A DNA stretch of 64,000 bases, taken from Paraburkholderia sp. C35 (GTDB taxonomy: Bacteria > Pseudomonadota > Gammaproteobacteria > Burkholderiales > Burkholderiaceae). The notes under the pieces were generated by a model, which was not told where the DNA came from, did no database searches, and was given only the letters and a program-made list of their open reading frames with translations. Location: NCBI RefSeq assembly GCF_003121405.1, contig NZ_QBUY01000035.1:1-64000 (forward strand). Reading direction: 5' to 3'. Made by a program: the position numbers and the translations under genes. How positions within the stretch are numbered: position 1 is the first letter of the stretch; each line of letters begins with the position of its first letter. Positions 7,967 to 16,616 of the stretch are shown here, one piece after another.

Positions 7967-9133
7967 TTACTGCGGCTCGTACCACGAGTACGTGGGCAGC
8001 GTCGGCATCTGCTTGCCGACCTCCAGCGTGATGTCCCGATGCGAGATCAGCTCGATGCTGCGCAGATCGCCGTCATAACGCCGCACGTCGCCATTGTCGT
8101 TGATGTACGCAACCACGTTCCCTTGCACGCCCGCCACGTTGGTGCTCGACAGCGTTTGTCCCCAGATGTCGAAGAACTGGCCAAGCGTGAAGGTCTTCAC
8201 GTTCGGTGTTTCGATGTGAATGATCCCCGTCGAATCGTGCGTGTGCATCTCGTAGTTGCACTGCGAGAGAATGCCGACGTTGGCCGGTAACGCAAGCCAT
8301 TGGCCGTCGCTGACAATGGCCAGATGCGCATGCACGTGATACAGCTCGCTCATGCCCGACGCACAGATCAAACCATCCACGTCAGCGCCCGTGCCGCCCG
8401 TCGACGTATTGCCGTTCTGCCAGTGCCCGGTGCCGACCGTGCCGCCATAGGCGAGCACGGTCTGGTTCGGGTCGAACGACGGCGGATCAGTCCAGCTGAA
8501 CGTGGGAATCTGCCCGAGCGGCGTGCCGATCTGGATCGACACTTCGCCATGTGCAGGCAGCACGAGGCTGGCAGGATCGCCCGTGTACTTCGTCAGCTGG
8601 CCACCGTTGTTCACGTAGATCGTGATGGGCATGCCCGTCAGTCCCGCGACGTTGGTGGTGCTGAGCGGCTGTCCCCACACCGCGAAAAACTGGCCTAGCG
8701 TATAGGACGCGTTCGACGTTGCGTCCATGCGGATCTTGCCCGATTCGTCATCGGTGTGGACGGGGTAGGCGCAGCCCGTTTGCGCGGCCATCGTCGGCGC
8801 GACGGTGCCGATGTCGGACGGCAGTGCGAGCGCCCTGCCATTCAGAAAGATCGACAGATGCGAGTACGTGTAGACGTTGCCGCGCGTCGCGCAATTCAGG
8901 CCGCTCACTGCCTGACCGGTGCCGCCCGATTGCGTCGAACCAGCGGGCCAGTTATCGTCGCCGACCTTGGCGCCGTCGTTGAGCGCGGTCGCATTGGCGA
9001 GCGTCGGCTGGCTTGAATTCGCACTCGCCGAGCCGGGTGACGCGCCCGATCCACCACCGCCTCCGCCACCGCAACTTGCCAGCATGAGAATGGCGCCCAC
9101 TGAAACTATTCGTGCAACGATGCCATACGACAT
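7967..9133 (-). CDS. Lipoprotein with two tandem HTHD domains
   Basis: 388 residues. The lipobox MLASC is followed by a Gly/Ser-rich linker. Two homologous copies of a domain of about 150 residues follow. Each has GGTG-x-x-V-x-GL-x-C, a histidine-rich strand (YSHLSIFLNG in copy 1, YHVHAHLAIVSDG in copy 2), LALP, then a Cys before HTDDESGKIRMD (copy 1) or HTHDSTGIIHIE (copy 2), TLGQFF-x-x-WGQ-LS-TNVAG, and a strand with YxNNGG or YINDNG. The paired Cys and clustered His residues suggest a disulfide and possible metal binding (inferred). I recall similar HTHD...GIIHIE proteins of unknown function in other bacteria and archaea. ATG with AGGTGGAG six bases upstream. It ends 3 bases from the CHASE2 stop, tail to tail. 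Confidence 0.8.
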   Translation of the reverse strand: MSYGIVARIVSVGAILMLASCGGGGGGGSGASPGSASANSSQPTLANATALNDGAKVGDDNWPAGSTQSGGTGQAVSGLNCATRGNVYTYSHLSIFLNGRALALPSDIGTVAPTMAAQTGCAYPVHTDDESGKIRMDATSNASYTLGQFFAVWGQPLSTTNVAGLTGMPITIYVNNGGQLTKYTGDPASLVLPAHGEVSIQIGTPLGQIPTFSWTDPPSFDPNQTVLAYGGTVGTGHWQNGNTSTGGTGADVDGLICASGMSELYHVHAHLAIVSDGQWLALPANVGILSQCNYEMHTHDSTGIIHIETPNVKTFTLGQFFDIWGQTLSSTNVAGVQGNVVAYINDNGDVRRYDGDLRSIELISHRDITLEVGKQMPTLPTYSWYEPQ

Positions 9134-9229
9134 ATCGATCTCCACCTGTGTAATGTGAGTAATGTGCCGTTACGTGGCATCTTTTTGGTTGCAGCTCTTG
9201 CTGTGAAGCGATGCGTGTGGATGGGTGTA

Positions 9230-9664
9230 TTAGCGCTTGCTGCGCGAGCGGCTGACGAACGAACTGAGCCGCTGCAATAGACGCGACATCGCGCCGTCGC
9301 GCCGGCCCGCGTCCTCAGGCGCCTGACGATGCGGCATGCGCTGCAGATCGTGCCAGTCGGTCTCGAGCGAGCGGGCGTGTCCCGCTGGCGTGAAGGGCCA
9401 GACGATGGCCGTTGCGCGCACGATGCCGCCCGGCGCGCCCTGCCTTTCCTTCACACACGCCAGATACGCGTTGATGGCCGAAGCCTCTCGCTCGGCCGCT
9501 TCGCGCGACATGGCGGCGACGAAGTCCTCCAGCCCTTCGATATGAACGCACCAGAGCTGCTCGCTCACGATGCGCTCCTGCTGGACCGTGGTCCGATCCT
9601 CGTCTTGCGGCCGCGCGACTTGCTCGCGAGCAGAAGACTTTTCGAACGTGATTGCATGAGTCAT
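9230..9664 (-). CDS. Hypothetical protein, 144 residues
   Basis: Not a family I can name. The central part reads as a folded alpha/beta domain: SEQLWCVHIEGLEDFVAAMS, then a helix REAAEREASAINAYLACVKE, then GIVRATAIVWPFTPAGHA. The ends are charged and probably disordered, and the C-terminus is Ser/Arg-rich (SSFVSRSRSKR). No signal peptide or membrane segment is seen, so it is likely cytosolic. It lies about 100 bases downstream of the WcaJ-type gene on the same strand and could be the last gene of that transcript. The start is the ATG; a GTG three codons upstream is also possible. Confidence 0.6.
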   Translation of the reverse strand: MTHAITFEKSSAREQVARPQDEDRTTVQQERIVSEQLWCVHIEGLEDFVAAMSREAAEREASAINAYLACVKERQGAPGGIVRATAIVWPFTPAGHARSLETDWHDLQRMPHRQAPEDAGRRDGAMSRLLQRLSSFVSRSRSKR

Positions 9665-9766
9665 GTAAAGCACACCTGCCCAGACGACACGCTGAGCTGT
9701 TCCTGCTTGCAGGGAATGGAAATACGGAATCTCGACACCACGATGAAGCCACTTGCCCAGCTACGC

Positions 9767-11143
9767 TCAATACGCGTTCTGATGGGCAATGCCTTTGAAG
9801 ACGGTCGCGAGAATGATCCGCAGATCCAAAGCGAATGACCAGTTGCGCAGGTAATACAGGTCGTGTTCGACACGGCCTTCCATCTTTTCGATGCGGTCGG
9901 TTTCGCCGCGATAACCGTTGATCTGCGCCCAGCCGGTAATGCCCGGCTTGATCCGGTAACGATGGATATAGCCCGACACGACGTGCTGATACTGGTCGTC
10001 GTGTTCCAGTGCATGCGGGCGCGGCCCGACTACCGACATATCGCCGCACAGCACGTTGAAAAACTGCGGCAGCTCATCGAGACTCGTGCGCCGCAGAAAG
10101 CCGCCGACACGTGTGATACGCGGATCACCACGCTTCGCCTGTTCGAGCACGCCCGCCTTCTGCTGATGCATGCGCATGGTGCGGAACTTGTAGATCGTGA
10201 AGACACGACCGTCTGCGCCCTTGCGCTGCTGTTTGAAGAACACCGGTCCGCGCGAACTCAGCTTCACGGCGATCGCGCACGCCAGAAGAATGGGCGAAAT
10301 GGCGAGCAATGCACACAACGCGAACAGCCGGTCGAACAGATCTTTCTTGACCATTGCATTCGGCGGCAGCGGCGATGCGGCGAGATTGATGGTCGGCTGA
10401 TCGAGCAGGTTCGTCACGCTGCCTTCGAACAAGGCGAGCGCGCGCACGTCCGGCATAAAGCGAATGTTGATCAGGTCATTGCGAAACTCGTCGACGAGCC
10501 TGAGAATCGCGCGCTCTTCCGTCAATGGCAACGCAAGCCAGACTTCGCCGATGTTCTGCTCCCGCACATAGCGCGCGAAAGCCTTCTGCTCATTGAAGGT
10601 CGGCACGCGCGTGGCCGCTTTCGCGTCGCGTTGCAGGTTGTAGATTGCCCAGGGCCGAAACCCGGACGCGGGCGCATCGTCCATCTTGTGGATGATGTCG
10701 TTGCAGTGGTCTCCACACGCCGCTATCGCGACGGGCTGCAAATCCATTCCGGCATGGCGCGCACTTCCAATCACGCTATGAATCACGAGACGGCTCACGA
10801 TCAACGCGCTGCCCGAGATCGCCGTCCAGTACACGAACCAGAGACGCGACACGAAATCGATCCGGTGCAGCGAGAACATCAACGCCATTGCGCAGCCCTG
10901 CACGATCAGCCAGCCCAGCGCGACCTGGCCGGTCAGCAGTCTTTTCGAACGCCCACGCCACGATGCATAGACACCGAGCGCGGGAAAGATCGCCAGCGAA
11001 AAAGCCGCTGCGAACGCGACAAACGCCAGATAGAAGCCGCGCTGCGAAACGTCGTCGAAGCGGATCTGCGACGCCACGAGCGCGCCCGCCACGATCAGGG
11101 CGACGTCGAATAGCCGCGCCAGCAGACCTGTCAATGCACGCAT
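9767..11143 (-). CDS. wcaJ: Undecaprenyl-phosphate sugar-1-phosphate transferase (WcaJ type)
   Basis: 458 residues. Four N-terminal hydrophobic segments are followed by a CoA-binding-like Rossmann region and the C-terminal bacterial sugar transferase domain. That domain starts at KKDLFDRLFALCALLAISP, then VFFKQQRKG, IYKFRTMRMH, RRTSLDELPQFFNVLCGDMS, VGPRPHALEHD and KPGITGWAQING. These motifs identify polyprenyl-phosphate hexose-1-phosphate transferases, which start repeat-unit assembly on undecaprenyl phosphate in the inner membrane. Most WcaJ homologues transfer glucose-1-phosphate, but the sugar is not proven here. It lies 49 bases downstream of the GDP-mannose enzyme gene. ATG selected, with GGGGG nine bases upstream; a GTG precedes it directly. 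Confidence 0.92.
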   Translation of the reverse strand: MRALTGLLARLFDVALIVAGALVASQIRFDDVSQRGFYLAFVAFAAAFSLAIFPALGVYASWRGRSKRLLTGQVALGWLIVQGCAMALMFSLHRIDFVSRLWFVYWTAISGSALIVSRLVIHSVIGSARHAGMDLQPVAIAACGDHCNDIIHKMDDAPASGFRPWAIYNLQRDAKAATRVPTFNEQKAFARYVREQNIGEVWLALPLTEERAILRLVDEFRNDLINIRFMPDVRALALFEGSVTNLLDQPTINLAASPLPPNAMVKKDLFDRLFALCALLAISPILLACAIAVKLSSRGPVFFKQQRKGADGRVFTIYKFRTMRMHQQKAGVLEQAKRGDPRITRVGGFLRRTSLDELPQFFNVLCGDMSVVGPRPHALEHDDQYQHVVSGYIHRYRIKPGITGWAQINGYRGETDRIEKMEGRVEHDLYYLRNWSFALDLRIILATVFKGIAHQNAY

Positions 11144-11192
11144 CACAACACCCCCTTAACTGCACAATCTATATACGTGTCGCGGCGGACGC

Positions 11193-12704
11193 TCAATTGC
11201 AGCGACCGTACTTGTCATCGAAACGGACGATGTCGTCTTCTCCCAGATACGCACCTGATTGAACCTCGATGATCTGCAGCGGCACATGACCCGGATTCTC
11301 GAGACGATGCTGCACGCCGATCGGAATGTAAGTCGACTGGTTCTCAGTGAGCAGGAATTGATCCTCGCCACGCGTGACGAGTGCAGTTCCGCAAACGACG
11401 ATCCAGTGCTCCGCGCGATGATGATGCATCTGCAACGACAGCCGTCCACCCGGACTCACGACAATGCGCTTCACCTGAAAGCGTTCGCCATGATCGATGG
11501 AATCGTAGAAGCCCCAGGGGCGCCGCACCTTGCGATGGTTGTCCGCTTCCGGCGACTTCGTCTCACGGATACGCGACACGAGACCTTTGACGTCCTGCAC
11601 ATGCGAGCGATCGGCGACAAGCACGGCATCGTCTGTTTCGACCACGACGATATCGCTGGTGCCGACACATGCGACCAGCCTGCCGCCCTGCGAGCGCGCA
11701 TAGGTACTCGTCGCGCCTTCCATCAGCACACGACCGTTCGCCACATTGCCGAACTCGTCTTTCTCCATCGCCTGCCACACGGCGTCCCACGATCCCAGAT
11801 CGGACCAGCCCGCTTCGAGCGGCACGACCACGCCCGTGAATGGCGAGTCGACCTTGCCGAGTTGCTCCATCACTGCGTAGTCGATCGAATCGGAAGGAGA
11901 CTGCGCGAATGCCTCGGCGCCCGGTGCGATATGGCCGTCGTCGCGCTTTGCAGTGGTGAAGGCCTGCATGCACGCTGCGTGCATATCCGGCTGGAACACC
12001 TTGAGCGCGGCAAGCCACACCGATGAGCGGACCACGAACATGCCGCTATTCCACCAGTAACCACCCGACGCGACATACTGCGCGGCCAGTTCGGCAGCGG
12101 GCTTCTCGACGAAGCGATCGATCTGATGCGCGCCATCGGCCAGTTGCGCACCGAGACGGATATAACCGAAGCCGGTATCGGCGTGCGTCGGCGGCACGCC
12201 TAGCGTGGCGATTTCGCCAGCCTGTGCATGCACCGCTGCAAGTTCGATCGCCCGATGCAACGCGGGTACATCTGCGATTGCATGATCCGCCGGCATGGCA
12301 ACCAGAATGGGATCATCGCCATCGACGCGCGCAGCCAGCGCAGCAAGCGTTAAAGCAGGCGCGGTATCGCGCCGTGCGGGTTCGACGACGACACACGGTT
12401 TCACACCGCAATCGCGCGCCTGCTCGGAGGTCGCATAGTAATGCTCGGCACCGCACACGATCACCGGCTCAGCCGCGACGTCCCATGTGGTGGTGAAGCC
12501 TTCCATGCGCTTCATCGTGGCCTGCAGCAGCGACTGATCGCCGACCACATCGATAAGCTGTTTCGGGTATTGCTCGCGTGACACTGGCCAGAGCCGCGTG
12601 CCTGATCCGCCAGCGAGAATGACCTGCACGATCCGCCCACTATCGACTGTCGCATCGGCGACAGCTACGTTTTCTTGCCCGGCAAGAGTGGTTCGCTTGT
12701 TCAC
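11193..12704 (-). CDS. manC: Mannose-1-phosphate guanylyltransferase / mannose-6-phosphate isomerase
   Basis: A 503-residue type II bifunctional enzyme. The N-terminal nucleotidyltransferase domain has GGSGTRLWPVSREQYPKQ (GTP-binding signature), VMPADHA and FVEKP. The C-terminal cupin isomerase domain (about residues 390-500) contains SLQMHHHRAEHWIVVCGTA with metal-binding His and Glu, and ends IEVQSGAYLGEDDIVR. It would convert fructose-6-phosphate to mannose-6-phosphate and mannose-1-phosphate to GDP-mannose; the middle step needs a phosphomannomutase, which is not in this window. Equivalent to AlgA and BceA. Start is GTG with GGGAG six bases upstream. It opens the leftward exopolysaccharide transcript, divergent from the wzy gene. 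Confidence 0.93.
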   Translation of the reverse strand: MNKRTTLAGQENVAVADATVDSGRIVQVILAGGSGTRLWPVSREQYPKQLIDVVGDQSLLQATMKRMEGFTTTWDVAAEPVIVCGAEHYYATSEQARDCGVKPCVVVEPARRDTAPALTLAALAARVDGDDPILVAMPADHAIADVPALHRAIELAAVHAQAGEIATLGVPPTHADTGFGYIRLGAQLADGAHQIDRFVEKPAAELAAQYVASGGYWWNSGMFVVRSSVWLAALKVFQPDMHAACMQAFTTAKRDDGHIAPGAEAFAQSPSDSIDYAVMEQLGKVDSPFTGVVVPLEAGWSDLGSWDAVWQAMEKDEFGNVANGRVLMEGATSTYARSQGGRLVACVGTSDIVVVETDDAVLVADRSHVQDVKGLVSRIRETKSPEADNHRKVRRPWGFYDSIDHGERFQVKRIVVSPGGRLSLQMHHHRAEHWIVVCGTALVTRGEDQFLLTENQSTYIPIGVQHRLENPGHVPLQIIEVQSGAYLGEDDIVRFDDKYGRCN

Positions 12705-13383
12705 TTCAATCTCCCTGGTATTGAAGTCGCGTCCTGATCACCTGCGTCTGCCCGTTACTATCTGGGCGACATTCAAGAGTAACCTTCATCGGACATGGCA
12801 ACCGCCTTGTTTGACTACACACCTTGCGCGCGAATCTTCGGGTAACGACGCGGGATGATGATGGCCGCAGAACGCACCGGCCGCGAATGAAAGACGTTTG
12901 ATGACGAACGTCCCGATCGCGTCGTGCTCGCGCAACCTTGCAAGATGAAGGAAAGATCGACGTTCCCGTTGTGAGGCATTCAAACAACGAGGACTCGTGT
13001 ACTCGATTCGATCTGTGATTCGATGATAGACACGTTACGCTGCGCTACAGCATCTCTGGCGCGAACGGTTGATGTTATGGCCTGTCACGCTGAGCCTTTC
13101 TCCTGATGATCACCAATTGCAGGATCGAAGTTTTTCAATTTGTTTTGAGCGTGGAAAACAAGGGCTAATCGTGTTAGGTTGCAAATAGCAGTGATTGCTG
13201 ACTGGTGCTTTTCTTTGCTTCTCCTAAGAAGCTCGACCTGAATAGCACCCGCAGATGTCCGCGTCATCGCCGGGCAGACCGCACCATCCATCGCTAACGT
13301 GCAGTGCCGTATCCGCACGTTTTCTGTTCCTGATTTGCGCCCACTCCATCGGCGAATCTCACGCTATTCATTACGAGAGTCCT
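12705..13383. other. Divergent promoter region between manC and wzy
   Basis: This 679-base gap separates the leftward manC-wcaJ transcript from the rightward wzy-PAP2 transcript, so it should hold both promoters. No convincing gene is seen; the short frames in it have no protein-like composition. It contains one clear operator-like inverted repeat (13140-13161). I found no confident -35/-10 pair and no well-spaced sigma-54 site; a near match around 13203 has one base too many between GG and GC. Confidence 0.5.
13140..13161. promoter_or_regulatory. Inverted repeat TTGTTTT-N8-AAAACAA
   Basis: Perfect 7-base arms (13140-13146 and 13155-13161) around an 8-base spacer, giving a 22-base site of a size typical for dimeric regulators. 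It sits about 220 bases before the wzy start and 435 bases before manC. No hairpin terminator role is likely because neither strand has a gene end here. The binding protein is unknown; the AraC regulators of this locus are candidates. Confidence 0.35.
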
Positions 13384-14685
13384 ATGGCTTACATATCGAT
13401 ATTGGCGCTATTCCTGACGGTCACTAACCTGATACCGGTTAGCGCAGTGGGATTTTTGCCGATTATCTTTTGCGCCTGGCGCTTTTTCGGCAGAAGCTAC
13501 CCGTCATTCATGGTGCCATTGACAGCGCTTACGCTATTCGCGCTGATCTCCACCTTGCTTTACGATCCGCATTCGCTGACGCAATTCGATTTCTATCGTC
13601 GCGATGGCAACTTTTTCATTGCCTATGCGCCTGTTTTTGCGGGCTGTCTGTACGCGCATCGCTGGGATATGAACAAGCTCTTGCGCGCATTCTTCGTATT
13701 CGCGGTGGTGATCAACATTCCGCCTTATGCGTTGTATCTCGCACAGAACGGTTTGCTCAGCATCTTCAAGCATCCGGACGACACCTTCGGCAGCTTTTTC
13801 ATTGCACGCAACGCAGCGGGTGGCTTTCTCGCCATGCTGTTCTGCCTTGGCGTAGCGTGTTATCTGCAACAGCGCAGCCGGATCCTGCTCGCGCTCGTCG
13901 CGCTCAATTTCCTGATGCTGTTTTCGACGTACAGCCGCGGCTCGCTGCTCGGCGCACTCGCCGTGTTGCCGTATCTGTACTTCGGGCGCAAACGTCTGCT
14001 TCTTGCGTCGCTGATTTCGTGCCTGGTGGTCGCATCTCTCGCGATGGCGATGTATCACACGCGCGCGAACGTCGACTATATGGGCTACACCTTCTCTATT
14101 CAGAATCAGGATGCCAAGTTGGCCAATCTCGACATCCGCTATGAATGGCTATGGCCAAGAGCACTCGCGTACTTCCGTCAGAGCCCGATTGTCGGCATGG
14201 GCTTCGGTTCGTTCGATGACCAGATACGTAGTGTCGTGTCGTATTTCGGCGTACTAGGCGTGCCATCGGACATCATCGTCGAACATAGCGACTCGCATGC
14301 ACACAACTCCTATCTGAACTTTCTCGCGGAAATGGGCATCGTTGGACTCGGGCTGATGCTGGCTTTCTACTGGAAGCTGGTCAAATGGGCTCAGGACGGT
14401 GCGGCGCGCGGTGCACTGATGGAGCACGGCAGGAATTTCGCCGGGTTCCGCTTCGTCGAACTCTCCTCCGTGTGCCTGCTCGTCATGGCGGCGACAGAAC
14501 ATCGGCTTGTTGCACCGTCGAATGTACTGGTCCTTTCTCTGGTGATTTCACTATTGCTCTCGTCGCGACCCGTGCGCGTGGCCCAACCTCAATACAGAGC
14601 ACGTGTTCCGGAACCGCAACCGCCGTATCGGCGTCGCGAGCCAGCCTTCCCGGCTGCAACCGGGCGCAGCATTCACGGCTCATGA
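13384..14685 (+). CDS. O-antigen polymerase/ligase-like membrane protein (Wzy)
   Basis: 433 residues with about 11-12 hydrophobic segments. It carries the Wzy_C/O-antigen ligase region: FSTYSRGSLLGALAVLPYLYF, followed by a large periplasmic loop (about residues 225-310) with RYEWLWPRALAYFRQSPIVGMGFGSF and the conserved HSDSHAHNSYLNFLAEMGIVG. In a Wzx/Wzy locus this protein would polymerise lipid-linked repeat units at the periplasmic face of the inner membrane. WaaL-type ligases share the same domain, so polymerase is inferred from the neighbours. The tail after the last helix is Pro/Arg-rich. The ATG at MAYISIL is preferred over an upstream GTG-type extension that lacks hydrophobic character. 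The PAP2 gene follows after 17 bases. Confidence 0.85.
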   Translation: MAYISILALFLTVTNLIPVSAVGFLPIIFCAWRFFGRSYPSFMVPLTALTLFALISTLLYDPHSLTQFDFYRRDGNFFIAYAPVFAGCLYAHRWDMNKLLRAFFVFAVVINIPPYALYLAQNGLLSIFKHPDDTFGSFFIARNAAGGFLAMLFCLGVACYLQQRSRILLALVALNFLMLFSTYSRGSLLGALAVLPYLYFGRKRLLLASLISCLVVASLAMAMYHTRANVDYMGYTFSIQNQDAKLANLDIRYEWLWPRALAYFRQSPIVGMGFGSFDDQIRSVVSYFGVLGVPSDIIVEHSDSHAHNSYLNFLAEMGIVGLGLMLAFYWKLVKWAQDGAARGALMEHGRNFAGFRFVELSSVCLLVMAATEHRLVAPSNVLVLSLVISLLLSSRPVRVAQPQYRARVPEPQPPYRRREPAFPAATGRSIHGS

Positions 14686-14702
14686 AGCAGGGGTAGCCCG
14701 AT

Positions 14703-15317
14703 ATGTGGACTGTCCTTTCCAACGTGGGCGATGCCGCCGTTACGCTGCCTGTGGCATTGGTATGTGCGCTGTGGATTGCCAGGACCGATCTACGTCTCGC
14801 CGGGCGCTGGGCCGTCACATTGGGATGCGGCATGCTGCCCGTCGGCCTGAGCAAGATCGCTTATTACGCGTGGGGCCTGTCGTTGCCGATTGCGCACTTT
14901 CGCGTGATCAGCGGCCACACAATGCTTTCCACCGCCGTATGGGCGGTTGCGCTCAGCCTGCAATTGAAGTGGTGGCGGCTGCCTGCTGTTCCCGGCATTG
15001 TTGCCGGGTTGCTGCTGGGCGCGCTAACGGGCGCTTCGCGCGTGCACGGTCATTCGCACTCGCTATCTGAAGTCGTGGTGGGTTGGGTTATCGGTGCGAT
15101 CGCTGCCGCCGCGTTTCTGCGCGCCGCGCTGCGCGTAGAATTCCGGCCGTTGCAGCCGGTCTGGTCCACGCTCTGCCTGCTGGCCGTTACGACGCTGGCC
15201 TATGGTCATACAGCGCCGTTTCAGGATCTCATCAAGGAGAACTCCGCGACGCTGCGGGAGAACACTCCCGCACTCGTTTGCGCGCTGTCACACGCGCGCT
15301 CGCGAGAGCATGGATGA
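14703..15317 (+). CDS. PAP2-family membrane phosphatase
   Basis: 204 residues, about six membrane segments. Two of the three phosphatidic acid phosphatase type 2 motifs are clear: SGHTM (motif 2, catalytic His) and SRVHGHSHSLSEVVVGWVIG (motif 3, with Arg and the nucleophilic His region). The first motif, K-x6-RP, is weak (only SKIAYYAWGL can be aligned), so activity is not certain. In an exopolysaccharide locus a PAP2 enzyme could recycle undecaprenyl pyrophosphate left by polymerisation. It follows wzy by 17 bases and forms a two-gene rightward unit, ending tail to tail against the glycosyltransferase on the other strand. Confidence 0.8.
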   Translation: MWTVLSNVGDAAVTLPVALVCALWIARTDLRLAGRWAVTLGCGMLPVGLSKIAYYAWGLSLPIAHFRVISGHTMLSTAVWAVALSLQLKWWRLPAVPGIVAGLLLGALTGASRVHGHSHSLSEVVVGWVIGAIAAAAFLRAALRVEFRPLQPVWSTLCLLAVTTLAYGHTAPFQDLIKENSATLRENTPALVCALSHARSREHG

Positions 15318-15334
15318 CAGGCGGCGCAGACAGT

Positions 15335-16528
15335 TCAGACTACCAGATGATGCTCGCGCTCTTCCTTCGTCACTGACGGCCTGTTTTCCATCACGAACGG
15401 CACAGTGGGATCAGTGAAACTGTCCGGCATGCGGTCTTCAACGAACGCCATCAATGCGGCCTTGAAGCGCTCCGAAGAAAACCGTTCCGCGTTCCTGCGG
15501 CACTGGCGCGCGTCGAACAGGCCCGCGTATTTCTCGAACCGGTCTACCGCTTCGAGCAGCGACTCCGATGTCTGCTCCTGAAAGAACACACCCGTAGGCC
15601 GCTCGCGCGGCAAGCCAAGCACCGACTCCAGCGCACCGCCTCTGCCGAACGCAACCACTGGCGTTCCACAGGCTTGCGCTTCGACCACGGAAATGCCGAA
15701 ATCTTCTTCTGCTGCAAACACAAAAGCGCGGGCACGCTGCAGATGATCCAGCAGCACGTCGAACGGCTGATGGCCGAGAATCGTCACGTTGTCACCGGCA
15801 GCTGCCTTGACCTTTTTCATATCCGGCCCGTCGCCGATCACGACCAGCTTGCGCTCCGGTGTTTCCGAAAACGCCTTGACGATCAGATCGATGCGCTTGT
15901 ACGGCACCATGCGCGATGCCGTGACATAGAAGTCTTCCTTGCTCTCGCGGATCGGCATATGACTGAGATCGACGGGCGGATAGATCACCGTCGCATCGCG
16001 CTGATATGCCTTCCTGATCCGGCGCGCAATGAACTTCGAGTTGGCGAGCAGATGATCGACGCCATTGGCAGAACGCGAATCCCAGCCACGGATATAGTGC
16101 AGCAGCACGCGCGCCATCGCCGATTTCACACCCGCCGTCAGATGCGACTCGCGCAGGTACTGATGCTGAAGATCCCACGCATAGCGGATCGGCGAGTGCA
16201 CATAGCTGATGTGCATCTGGTTCGGTCCCGTCAGCACGCCTTTCGCAACGGCATGAGAACTCGAAATGACGAGATCATATGCGGACAGATCGAGCTGCTC
16301 GATGGCAATCGGCATCAAGGGCAAATAGGCCCGATAGCGTTTGCGCGCGAACGGCAAGCGCTGAATGAACGATGTGTGAACCGGCTTGCCCTTGATGCAG
16401 GCCCGGTCTTCCATGAAATCGACCAATGAGAACAGGTCCGCATTCGGGAAGCATTCAATGATGTTCTGCAGCACTTTTTCTGCGCCGCCCGATACCACTA
16501 ACCAGTCGTGAACAATAGCAACTTTCAC
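15335..16528 (-). CDS. Glycosyltransferase, GT-B fold (GT4-like)
   Basis: 397 residues. The N-terminus KVAIVHDWLVVSGGAEKVL is the typical acceptor-side start with the GG loop. The C-terminal donor domain has YVTASRMVPYKRIDLIVKAF, VVIGDGPD and the E-x7-E motif EDFGISVVEAQACGTPVVAF, all features of retaining GT4 enzymes. It would add a sugar from a nucleotide donor, plausibly GDP-mannose given the manC gene nearby, but donor and linkage cannot be read. The frame is open 52 codons further upstream, but that part is Arg-rich and not protein-like. The GTG start has CGGAGG seven bases upstream and gives the conserved KVAIVHDW beginning. Confidence 0.9.
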   Translation of the reverse strand: MKVAIVHDWLVVSGGAEKVLQNIIECFPNADLFSLVDFMEDRACIKGKPVHTSFIQRLPFARKRYRAYLPLMPIAIEQLDLSAYDLVISSSHAVAKGVLTGPNQMHISYVHSPIRYAWDLQHQYLRESHLTAGVKSAMARVLLHYIRGWDSRSANGVDHLLANSKFIARRIRKAYQRDATVIYPPVDLSHMPIRESKEDFYVTASRMVPYKRIDLIVKAFSETPERKLVVIGDGPDMKKVKAAAGDNVTILGHQPFDVLLDHLQRARAFVFAAEEDFGISVVEAQACGTPVVAFGRGGALESVLGLPRERPTGVFFQEQTSESLLEAVDRFEKYAGLFDARQCRRNAERFSSERFKAALMAFVEDRMPDSFTDPTVPFVMENRPSVTKEEREHHLVV

Positions 16529-16616
16529 CGCGAACCTCCGTGTGCTTGTCGTAGCTCTTTTCACCCGACCAAATAATCGAACCGCCCGTGTACTACGTAT
16601 GACAGCAAGGTATCGT

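Noticed and set aside
9175..9205. Sigma-54-like TGGCAT...TTGCA
   Set aside because: The spacer is three bases too long.
13203..13224. Sigma-54-like promoter (TGGTGC...TTTGCT) before wzy
   Set aside because: There are 11 bases between GG and GC instead of 10, and the -24 half is not TGGCAC.
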